Of a stretch of DNA of 64,000 bases, positions 50,233-57,309 are shown piece after piece. The notes beneath the pieces were generated by a model. That model had not been told where the DNA came from and searched no databases. It worked only from the letters and a program-made list of their open reading frames with translations. The DNA comes from Lutispora sp003527145. GTDB lineage: Bacteria > Bacillota > Clostridia > Lutisporales > Lutisporaceae. Every line of letters begins with the position of its first letter. Within the stretch, counting starts at the first letter, position 1. The position numbers and the translations under genes are program-made. The stretch lies in assembly GCA_029983695.1 (NCBI GenBank), contig JASBZB010000003.1, positions 62,001-126,000 on the forward strand, written 5' to 3'.

Positions 50233-52123
50233 ACTCTTCCAGCAGTTCATCTATTTGAGCACATAAAATTTCTTTTTCTTCGCTAAGTTCGTTGCACTTG
50301 ATATGATCTGAGTATATATCAGGCTGTTCCAAGAGCATATCGATTTCTTTTATTCTGGCTTCAGCGATTTCTATTTCCTTTTCAATAGTCTCCAGGCGTT
50401 TTTGCTGGCGCCTTTCCTTAGCTTTCTCCTCCTTCTGCTTCAGCCAATCATTTTTAACTTCCGAATTTTTTTCAGATTCGCTTGCGCCGCCATCATCAGT
50501 ATCGAACAATTCTCTCTTTTTCAGATAATAGGAGTAGCCTCCGTCGTACAGCTTGCCTCCTTGGGAAGTAAGCTCCACTACCTTGGTAGCCACCTTATTG
50601 AGAAAGTATCTGTCATGGGATATAAAAAGCACAGTGCCGCTGTAGCCGGACAGAGCCGCTTCCAACACGCCTTTTGACTCCATATCAAGGTGGTTGGTAG
50701 GCTCATCCAGCAAAAGAAAATTAGCCTTTGAGAGCATGAGCTTCAGCAATGCTATCCTGCTCTTTTCTCCGCCGCTCAATACGGATATTTCCTTAAAAAC
50801 ATCCTCCCCTTGAAAAAGAAAAGCTGCCAATGCATTTCTTATGGTTGTCTGGTTGAGCTCCGGATAAGCATCCCATATCTCATCGATGACCATTTTGTCG
50901 GAACTAAGGCCTTCCTGCTCCTGGTCATAATATGCGGGAAATACTGACATGCCGAATCTCAAAGTTCCTTTATCAGGCTTCAGTATACCGGCAATTATTT
51001 TGAGCAAAGTAGTTTTTCCTATCCCGTTTGGTCCCAGCAGGGCTACTTTGTCGCCACGCTTGATTTCAAGGCTGAAGTTTTGAAATAAAGGCCTGCCGAA
51101 AGATTTAGAGACGTTTTCCAGCTTCAATACATCATTGCCGCTTCTCAGCTTGGGTTCAAATTTAAAATGAGCTTTCTTAGGCAGCGCCTCGGGCTTTTCA
51201 AGTCTTTCCATCTTTTCTAACATTTTTTCCCGGCTTTCAGCCTGCTTTATGCTTTTTTCCCGGTTGTACTGCCGGTATCTGGCTATTATGGCTTCCTGAC
51301 GGGCTATCTCTTTTTGCTGATTCTCATACTCTTTTTGCGCCTGCTCTCTGTTTTCATCCTTTTTTACAATATAATACGAGTAATTTCCTTCATACTCTAA
51401 AAGCCTGCCATTTTCTATTTCAAAGGTTCTGTTTGTCACATTGTCCAGCAGATATCTGTCGTGGGATATTATCATCAATGAGCCTTTATAGTCTTTGAGA
51501 AAGCTTTCAAGCCATTCTACAGCTTCGATGTCAAGATAATTGGTAGGCTCATCGAGGAGCAGGATATCTCTTTTCTCCAGCAGGACCTTGCCCAGGGCTA
51601 CTCTGGTCTTTTGACCTCCGCTGAACAAAACCACCCTCTTATCATAGTCCTGGGGAGAAAAACCCAGCCCTTTGAGGACGCCCCTTATTTTGCTTTCATA
51701 TGCGAAGCCATCGTTGTTTTCATATTCTTGCTGCAAGGAGGAGTAGGCCTTCATCAGTGATTCCATTTTGGCCTCATCGGCACCGGATTTCATGCTGCTT
51801 ATTTCATGTTCCAGACCTTTTAGCTTATTTTCTATTTCTATTATATCGGAAAAAACCTTCAGCATTTCCTGCCACAGGGTCGTATCCCACTGGAAATCCA
51901 AAAACTGAGACATATAGCCTATGCTCATATTCTTGCCCAGATACAATTCACCGCTGTCTCTGTCTTCGATTCCGGCAATTATTTTAAATAAAGTGGACTT
52001 CCCTGCCCCATTCACACCTATTACCCCAACCTTGTCCTTTTCCTGCAAGGTGAAGGAAGCATCTTTTATGATCAAATCCATACCATAAGATTTTTGTATT
52101 TCTTTTGTCGATAAAATTATCAT
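50216..52123 (-). CDS. ABC-F family ATPase
   Basis: This 635-residue soluble protein has two ABC nucleotide-binding domains: Walker A GVNGAGKSTLFKI and GPNGIGKTTLLKI, signatures LFSGGQKTRVALG and VLSGGEKSRIALL. A linker rich in charged residues and a C-terminal coiled coil (about 565-635) complete it. ABC-F proteins bind the ribosomal E site and relieve stalling or antibiotic action. No membrane helix is present. I chose ATG 52123, behind AGGAGGT, because upstream in-frame codons lack a ribosome site. The subtype (housekeeping or resistance) is not determined. Confidence 0.93.
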   Translation of the reverse strand: MIILSTKEIQKSYGMDLIIKDASFTLQEKDKVGVIGVNGAGKSTLFKIIAGIEDRDSGELYLGKNMSIGYMSQFLDFQWDTTLWQEMLKVFSDIIEIENKLKGLEHEISSMKSGADEAKMESLMKAYSSLQQEYENNDGFAYESKIRGVLKGLGFSPQDYDKRVVLFSGGQKTRVALGKVLLEKRDILLLDEPTNYLDIEAVEWLESFLKDYKGSLMIISHDRYLLDNVTNRTFEIENGRLLEYEGNYSYYIVKKDENREQAQKEYENQQKEIARQEAIIARYRQYNREKSIKQAESREKMLEKMERLEKPEALPKKAHFKFEPKLRSGNDVLKLENVSKSFGRPLFQNFSLEIKRGDKVALLGPNGIGKTTLLKIIAGILKPDKGTLRFGMSVFPAYYDQEQEGLSSDKMVIDEIWDAYPELNQTTIRNALAAFLFQGEDVFKEISVLSGGEKSRIALLKLMLSKANFLLLDEPTNHLDMESKGVLEAALSGYSGTVLFISHDRYFLNKVATKVVELTSQGGKLYDGGYSYYLKKRELFDTDDGGASESEKNSEVKNDWLKQKEEKAKERRQQKRLETIEKEIEIAEARIKEIDMLLEQPDIYSDHIKCNELSEEKEILCAQIDELLEEWADIQ

Positions 52124-52297
52124 TGTGACCTCCTGAAAGGATATTTGCAATAATAATTCTACCAAAGATTCATAAATATATAAATATATAAGGAGCAATT
52201 GGAAAATATAATATCAGCCCTCCGGTTTAAAAACTTACTTTGATTACCAAATAAATTAGTTAATCAATTGACTTTTAAACTGACATATAATAAAATA

Positions 52298-52320
52298 TTA
52301 ACAATAAAATTGTTGTTAAC
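52298..52320. promoter_or_regulatory. Possible Rex operator upstream of rex
   Basis: TTAACAAT (52298-52305) and ATTGTTGTTAAC (52309-52320) form an imperfect inverted repeat. The half sites resemble TTGTTAA/TTAACAA of clostridial Rex operators but are arranged outward, so this is tentative. The gene starts 57 bases downstream. Confidence 0.4.
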
Positions 52321-52376
52321 TATAGCCATGATCTAGAATATTGCAATAATTTACCTTAGATATAGGAGTTGATATA

Positions 52377-53033
52377 ATGGAAAGATTTAGCAGCATTTCT
52401 ATGGCGGTTGTAAGGAGATTACCTAAATATCATAGATATCTCTCGGAATTAAAAAAGAATGATGTAAAGAGAGTTTCTTCTCAGGAGCTCAGCAGGATTA
52501 CAGGCTTTACCGCATCTCAGATAAGGCAGGACCTAAATTGCTTTGGAGGCTTCGGCCAGCAAGGCTATGGGTATAATGTGGACGATTTGCATCAGCAGAT
52601 CAGCAAGATTTTAGGCCTTGATAAGATTTATAAGACGGTTATAGTAGGTGCGGGCAATCTTGGGCAAGCTATAGTGAACTATACTTTTTTTGAAAAAAGC
52701 GGTTTTATTCCTCAGGCAATATTCGATGTTAACCCAAGGCTCATCGGACTTAAAATAAATGATATCAAGGTCCATGATGTGGAAAATCTTGAGAGCTTTG
52801 TAAAGGATAATGGTATTGATATAGGCATAATATGCACTCCTAAAAGTCAATGCCAAAAGGTAGCCGAGGCTCTGGCCAAAGGCGGAGTTCAAGCGATTTG
52901 GAATTTTGCGCCCTCAGATGTCAGCGTACATGACGATATTATCGTAGAAAACGTGCATCTAAGCGAAAGCCTTTTTACCATCTCGTATTTGCTTAAGGAG
53001 AGGGAAGAGGTTTCAAAGGCCAAAAAATATTGA
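52377..53033 (+). CDS. rex: Redox-sensing transcriptional repressor Rex
   Basis: This 218-residue protein has an N-terminal winged helix (about 1-75, with VSSQELSRITGFTASQIRQDLN) and a C-terminal Rossmann domain (IVGAGNLGQAIVNY). A C-terminal helix swaps in the dimer. Rex senses the NADH/NAD ratio and represses fermentation and electron-transfer genes. A GGAGTTGAT site precedes ATG 52377. The TTGACA of the next promoter overlaps its stop codon. Confidence 0.97.
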   Translation: MERFSSISMAVVRRLPKYHRYLSELKKNDVKRVSSQELSRITGFTASQIRQDLNCFGGFGQQGYGYNVDDLHQQISKILGLDKIYKTVIVGAGNLGQAIVNYTFFEKSGFIPQAIFDVNPRLIGLKINDIKVHDVENLESFVKDNGIDIGIICTPKSQCQKVAEALAKGGVQAIWNFAPSDVSVHDDIIVENVHLSESLFTISYLLKEREEVSKAKKY

Positions 53034-53058
53034 CACCAAAAAATTCAGGTGGTAAAAT
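53030..53058 (+). promoter_or_regulatory. SigA-type promoter of the oadB leader
   Basis: TTGACA (53030-53035) overlaps the rex stop, and TAAAAT (53053-53058) follows after exactly 17 bases. A start near 53065 would fall at the first base of the paired leader RNA. Confidence 0.85.
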
Positions 53059-53065
53059 CTACTTA

Positions 53066-53158
53066 TTAAAGGGGAGTAACTGCTCTTTGAGTTGATAGAG
53101 TCAACATCACAGCTTATAAGCCTGGCTCTATCGTGACTGTGTCAAGTGAGACCTTTAA
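53066..53158 (+). ncRNA. Metal-ion riboswitch candidate (yybP-ykoY-like) upstream of oadB
   Basis: TTAAAGG (53066-53072) pairs with CCTTTAA (53152-53158) and closes about 93 bases. Inside are GGGGAGTA directly after the first stem strand, a stem GATAGAG/CTCTATC and the segment GTCAACATCAC, with GTCAAGTGAGACC near the 3' end. These blocks and their order resemble the yybP-ykoY manganese riboswitch. The last stem strand is shared with the terminator that follows, so folding of the aptamer should allow oadB expression. A sodium-sensing (DUF1646-type) RNA is an alternative, given the target. Confidence 0.6.
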
Positions 53159-53196
53159 CGCAATATCATTTTGTGTTAAGGGTCTTATTATTTTTT
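53150..53196 (+). terminator. Terminator of the oadB leader
   Basis: GACCTTTAACGCAA (53150-53163) pairs with TTGTGTTAAGGGTC (53171-53184), with G-U pairs, and a T-rich run follows. Confidence 0.88.
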
Positions 53197-53366
53197 AAAG
53201 GGGGCCAAATAAATTTCAAAATATCTTTTTTCTAAAGAATATGATAATATGATTTAAGAAAGATATCTTGCATAGTTAAAAAATAATGAAGGATATCATT
53301 CAAATTTTTTAATAAGGATTAAAAAATTTGTAAAACATAGCTTATATACTAAAGGAGATGTAGAAA

Positions 53367-54467
53367 ATGCTGGACTTATTTAGCGGTTTTCAAGCACTGA
53401 GCCTTGGGAACATCATCATGTTTGTGATTTCTTTTGTACTTATTTATCTTGCAATTGTAAAGGAATATGAGCCGATGCTCTTATTGCCTATCGGATTTGG
53501 AGCCATACTGGCCAATATTCCGCTGTCCGGAGCTATTGGAGAGCACGGGCCGCTTACAATCCTATATAATATAGGAATACTTACTGAGTTATTCCCATTA
53601 CTTATTTTTGTAGCCGTAGGTGCTATGATAGATTTCGGACCGCTCCTCAAGAATCCTAAGATGCTTCTTTTCGGGGGTGCTGCTCAGTTCGGCATTTTTT
53701 TTACCATGAGCTTGGCAGCTCTTATGGGATACAGCCTCAAAGAGGCTGCATCAATAGGGATAATCGGTGCGGCGGACGGACCTACCTCAATATTTGTGGC
53801 CACCAAGTTTGCTAAAAATCTTTTGGCGCCCATATCGGTAGCGGCCTATTCGTATATGTCTCTGGTTCCAATAATACAGCCCCCGGTCATCAGGGCTTTG
53901 ACGACCGTAGAAGAAAGAAAGATAAGGATGCCCTATGAGGAAAACAGCATATCCAAGAGGGTTAAAATAATATTCCCCATTGCAGTCACAATTATTGCGG
54001 GCATAATAGCCCCCACCAGTGCTGCTTTGGTAGGCTTCTTGATGTTCGGAAATCTTCTCAGAGAGTGCGGCGTGACGGAAAGGCTTTCTAAATCGGCACA
54101 AAATGAGCTGGCCAATCTGGTAACTATTCTCTTGGGGATCACAATAGGTTCTACGATGACTGCAGAAGGCTTTTTAAATATCAGTACCGTAAAGATAATA
54201 TTGATGGGTCTGGCGGCCTTTGTTTTCGATACGGCAGGCGGCGTAATGTTTGCAAAGTTCCTCAACCTTTTCAGCAAGAATAAGATCAACCCTATGGTAG
54301 GAGCAGCGGGCATATCGGCCTTCCCAATGTCTTCACGGGTTATTCAAAAAGAAGCGCAAAAGGCAGATCCGACAAACTTCATACTCATGCATGCAGTAAG
54401 TGCCAATGTTGCCGGACAGATAGGCTCTATAATTGCAGGCGGATTGATTTTGGCATTAGTGAAATAG
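53367..54467 (+). CDS. Sodium-pumping decarboxylase beta subunit (OadB family)
   Basis: This 366-residue membrane protein has about ten helices and the OadB family segments VGAMIDFGPLL, IGIIGAADGPTSIF and SVAAYSYMSLVPIIQPPVIRAL, which include the aspartate and serine residues tied to sodium transport. In complete complexes it couples decarboxylation of a biotin-bound acid to sodium export. No carboxyltransferase or biotin subunit lies nearby; only a tiny gamma-like gene follows. The substrate could be oxaloacetate, methylmalonyl-CoA or glutaconyl-CoA. Expression is probably controlled by the RNA leader. Confidence 0.93.
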   Translation: MLDLFSGFQALSLGNIIMFVISFVLIYLAIVKEYEPMLLLPIGFGAILANIPLSGAIGEHGPLTILYNIGILTELFPLLIFVAVGAMIDFGPLLKNPKMLLFGGAAQFGIFFTMSLAALMGYSLKEAASIGIIGAADGPTSIFVATKFAKNLLAPISVAAYSYMSLVPIIQPPVIRALTTVEERKIRMPYEENSISKRVKIIFPIAVTIIAGIIAPTSAALVGFLMFGNLLRECGVTERLSKSAQNELANLVTILLGITIGSTMTAEGFLNISTVKIILMGLAAFVFDTAGGVMFAKFLNLFSKNKINPMVGAAGISAFPMSSRVIQKEAQKADPTNFILMHAVSANVAGQIGSIIAGGLILALVK

Positions 54468-54479
54468 GAGGGTAAAAAA

Positions 54480-54608
54480 ATGAACATAGCAGTTTTTTAT
54501 GAAAGCTTAAAGGTTATGGTAAATGGTATGGTAGGCATATTTGTGGTAATAATTATTTTCTACATGCTGATAACAATATTGACAAAAATATTTCCTGAAA
54601 ACAGATAA
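54480..54608 (+). CDS. OadG-related small membrane subunit (42 residues)
   Basis: This 42-codon gene encodes a peptide starting MNIAVFYESLKVMVNGMVG, with one membrane helix (IFVVIIIFYMLITIL) and a short basic end. It resembles the reduced OadG-type gamma subunits that accompany OadB. ATG 54480 lies behind GGAGGG and 12 bases after the oadB stop. The helix and its place next to oadB support the assignment. It is too small for ordinary gene calling. Confidence 0.82.
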   Translation: MNIAVFYESLKVMVNGMVGIFVVIIIFYMLITILTKIFPENR

Positions 54609-54659
54609 TAAATATGTTACAATGGTAAATATATTAATATCTTAGAATGCTGTTAATAA

Positions 54660-54709
54660 ACGGGGACATACCCCAAGTAGAAGGGTCGTTTGGAGGGGTG
54701 TGTCCCCGT
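54660..54709. repeat. REP-like palindrome
   Basis: ACGGGGACATACCCC (54660-54674) is the near-exact inverse of GGGGTGTGTCCCCGT (54695-54709), with a 20-base loop. It lies in the spacer before the P-loop gene. Such G+C-rich palindromes are usually multi-copy in a genome; only one is seen here. Confidence 0.75.
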
Positions 54710-54732
54710 ACATCATAAAGGAGTAATATCTT

Positions 54733-55569
54733 ATGGAAGTATATGCTCTCATAGGCCATAGCGGCACCGGCAAAAGCTATAAGGCATTCATGGTTGCCAA
54801 AGATAAAAATACTCAATATATTATCGATGACGGCCTTTTGATCGGGGGCACCAGGGTCATCACCGGAAGCTCCGCCAAAAAAGAGGGCACCAAGCTTGCA
54901 GCAGTTCGCAGAGCTCTGTTTAAAGACGAAAAGCACAAAGAAGCAGTGAAAGCTGCCTTAAAGGAGCTCGGGCCGGAAAGAATACTTGTGCTTGGGACCT
55001 CTAAAAGGATGGTGGAGCAGATAACAGAGGCTTTGGAGATACCTATGCCTTGTGAAATCATATATATAAACGACATATCCACTGATTCGGAGATCGATAC
55101 TGCTGTAAAATCCCGGCGCTTTGAAGGCAAGCATGTAATACCTGTACCGACTGTGGAAGTTAAAAAGGACTTTTCGGGATATTTTATCGACTCCCTAAAG
55201 ATATTCAGAAGGAAGGAAAAAGCCGGGGATATAGCTGAAAAGACCATAATAAGGCCTACCTTCAGCTATTTGGGCAAGTATGAAATATCTAAAAATGCTT
55301 TGGCTCAGCTTGTAGAGATGACTGCATTGAAAGCAGAAGGTACCATTAAGGTGAATAAAGTCAGGATAGACAACAAAGCCGAGGGTGTTATCATAGATCT
55401 GGAAGTATCCTTAAGCCTGCAAAAAAGACTTGATTTAATGATGAGGGATATACAGCAAATCGTGAGAGAAAAGCTGGAGTATACCACTGGTTTAAATGTT
55501 ATCGCTGTAAATGTATGGACTGTAGGTTTGATGTTGCCGGACAGAAAAATATATATAGGCGAGATTTAA
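54733..55569 (+). CDS. P-loop NTPase fused to an Asp23/Gls24-type domain
   Basis: This 278-residue protein starts with a Walker A motif (ALIGHSGTGKSYKAF, residues about 5-19), followed by an alpha/beta domain to about residue 170. The C-terminal part (about 190-278, with EISKNALAQLVEMTALKAEG and a YTTGLNVIAVNVWTVGLML end) resembles Asp23/Gls24 envelope-stress proteins. The usual Walker B aspartate is not obvious. The domain pair is uncommon in my knowledge and has no established role. An AAGGAGTAAT site precedes the ATG. The glycosylase gene begins 6 bases after the stop. Confidence 0.78.
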   Translation: MEVYALIGHSGTGKSYKAFMVAKDKNTQYIIDDGLLIGGTRVITGSSAKKEGTKLAAVRRALFKDEKHKEAVKAALKELGPERILVLGTSKRMVEQITEALEIPMPCEIIYINDISTDSEIDTAVKSRRFEGKHVIPVPTVEVKKDFSGYFIDSLKIFRRKEKAGDIAEKTIIRPTFSYLGKYEISKNALAQLVEMTALKAEGTIKVNKVRIDNKAEGVIIDLEVSLSLQKRLDLMMRDIQQIVREKLEYTTGLNVIAVNVWTVGLMLPDRKIYIGEI

Positions 55570-55575
55570 TAGGAT

Positions 55576-56490
55576 GTGAGAAATATGGAAATTAATGATA
55601 TGAATATAAGAACTGTAGAAAATGGAGTAGTGCTGGAAAATATCCGTCATTTCAATGCGCAGCACATATTTGAATGCGGCCAATGCTTCCGGTGGAAGCC
55701 TTCGTCTGACGGCAGCTATACGGGTATTGCCTTCGGCAAGGTGATAAATATCAGATCAGATGAAGAAAACAACAGGGTGCAGATTTTGAATACAAATATG
55801 GAAGATTTCAAAAGTATATGGTTTGATTATTTTGATTTAGGCAGGGATTACGGAAAGATCAAGGAAATGCTTGCTGAAGATGAAATCTTAAGAACAGCCA
55901 TAAAATATGGAGAAGGCATAAGGATATTAAAACAGGACCCGTGGGAGATGCTTATATCCTATATAATGTCCGCCAATAACAGGATACCCATGATAGCCAG
56001 GAGCATAGGGCTGCTTTCTCAAATGTATGGACAGCCTGTTTATTATGAAGGCGAAACCTATTATACCTTTCCGACTCCCGAAGAGCTGTCACAGGCTGAG
56101 CTTTCCGATATAGAAAAGTGCAGAGCAGGCTTTAGATGCAAATATATAGTCAAAGCCATACAAATGGTCATAGATGGTACAATTGATTTGAACCGCATTA
56201 AGGCTATGGATATCGATAGTGCAAGGCAGGAGCTTATGAAGGTGCCGGGAGTGGGTATCAAGGTAGCAGATTGCATAATGCTTTTTTCTATGCAGAAATA
56301 TGCTTCATATCCTACGGATGTGTGGATAAAAAGAGTGACGGAGCATTTTTACCTTCATCAGGATGTGCCTATGAAAGCTATCCATGCTTTTGCACGGGAA
56401 AAGTTCGGAGACTTGGCAGGCTTTGCACAGGAATATTTATTTTATTATGCAAGAGAGATGAAGATAGGCAGCAATAAGGGGGAAAAGTAA
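55576..56490 (+). CDS. OGG1-type DNA glycosylase (HhH-GPD)
   Basis: This protein of about 304 residues has an N-terminal OGG-type beta domain (FECGQCFRWKPSSDGSY) and an HhH-GPD domain with LMKVPGVGIKVADCIMLF. There the lysine matches the catalytic lysine of OGG1, and PTDVWIKRV holds the catalytic aspartate. It should remove 8-oxoguanine or related damaged bases. The start is GTG 55576 or ATG 55585, and the ribosome site does not decide between them. The stop overlaps the next start by one base (TAATG). Confidence 0.9.
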   Translation: MRNMEINDMNIRTVENGVVLENIRHFNAQHIFECGQCFRWKPSSDGSYTGIAFGKVINIRSDEENNRVQILNTNMEDFKSIWFDYFDLGRDYGKIKEMLAEDEILRTAIKYGEGIRILKQDPWEMLISYIMSANNRIPMIARSIGLLSQMYGQPVYYEGETYYTFPTPEELSQAELSDIEKCRAGFRCKYIVKAIQMVIDGTIDLNRIKAMDIDSARQELMKVPGVGIKVADCIMLFSMQKYASYPTDVWIKRVTEHFYLHQDVPMKAIHAFAREKFGDLAGFAQEYLFYYAREMKIGSNKGEK

Positions 56491-57173
56491 TGATATTATT
56501 AGGAGCAGTGACCAATGCTGCTGCAGTGTTTGTCGGCGGAATCACGGGCTTGCTTATGAAAAAAGGACTGCCGAAGAGATTTGGAGACTCGATAATGCAT
56601 GCCCTTGCCCTCTTCACCTTTGGATTGGGCGTGGCATTTTTTATGAAATCACAGCAGATAATGATCGTGATAGCCAGCTTGCTGCTGGGAACACTTATCG
56701 GGGAAATTATTGATATAGAGAAGAGATTGGAAAGCTTGGGGAACTCCTTGCAGTCCAAAGTCAAAGGTGTCGGCGGAAGCTTTTCTGAAGGCTTTGTAAC
56801 TGCAAGCCTTCTTTTTTGTGTCGGCTCCATGGCGATAATGGGTTCTTTGCAAAGCGGCCTTTCGGCAAATCATGAGGTTCTTTATGCAAAAGCCGTTATG
56901 GATTTGGTGGCTGCGCTTATATTTGCTGCTGCCATGGGACTTGGGGTGGCGATGTCCGCCGTACCTGTGTTGATCTACGAGGGGAGCCTGAGCCTTCTGG
57001 CATCTGTAGCATCTCCTTACCTTAGCAATGCAGTAGTGGATGAAATGACTGCCGTAGGCGGAGTATTGCTGATGGGACTGGCCCTTTCCATATTGGAAAT
57101 CAAAAAGATCAGAGTAGGAAATATGATTCCCGGTATATTTTTGCCTATAATCATAATGTTGTTTATGAAATAG
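56490..57173 (+). CDS. DUF554 family membrane protein
   Basis: This 227-residue protein has seven or so membrane helices and the DUF554 pattern (GAVTNAAAVFVGGITGLLMKKGLP, then CVGSMAIMGSLQSGLSANHEVLYAKAVMD). The family is likely a small transporter or channel of unknown substrate. It overlaps the glycosylase stop by one base, so both genes are coupled. A large inverted repeat starts right after the stop. Confidence 0.88.
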   Translation: MILLGAVTNAAAVFVGGITGLLMKKGLPKRFGDSIMHALALFTFGLGVAFFMKSQQIMIVIASLLLGTLIGEIIDIEKRLESLGNSLQSKVKGVGGSFSEGFVTASLLFCVGSMAIMGSLQSGLSANHEVLYAKAVMDLVAALIFAAAMGLGVAMSAVPVLIYEGSLSLLASVASPYLSNAVVDEMTAVGGVLLMGLALSILEIKKIRVGNMIPGIFLPIIIMLFMK

Positions 57174-57300
57174 GGCTGTTGAATAACGCATTCAACCTGT
57201 CATTCCGAAGGAGCAAAGCGACTGAAGAATCTTTTTATTGCAATGTCTTAAAGATTCTTGGCTATGCTCAGAATGCCAAAATTGGAATTTTGCAACAGCC
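57174..57300. repeat. 127-bp imperfect inverted repeat between convergent genes
   Basis: GGCTGTTG (57174-57181) and CAACAGCC (57293-57300) are exact inverted ends. Inside, GAAGAATCTTT matches AAAGATTCTTGG, and TGTCATTCCGAAGGAGC pairs loosely with GCTATGCTCAGAATGCC. Such CATTCC...GAAGAATCTTT palindromes are dispersed in many Firmicutes. It can act as a terminator for the convergent DUF554 and BlaR1 genes. Confidence 0.78.
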
Positions 57301-57309
57301 TTTATATTT

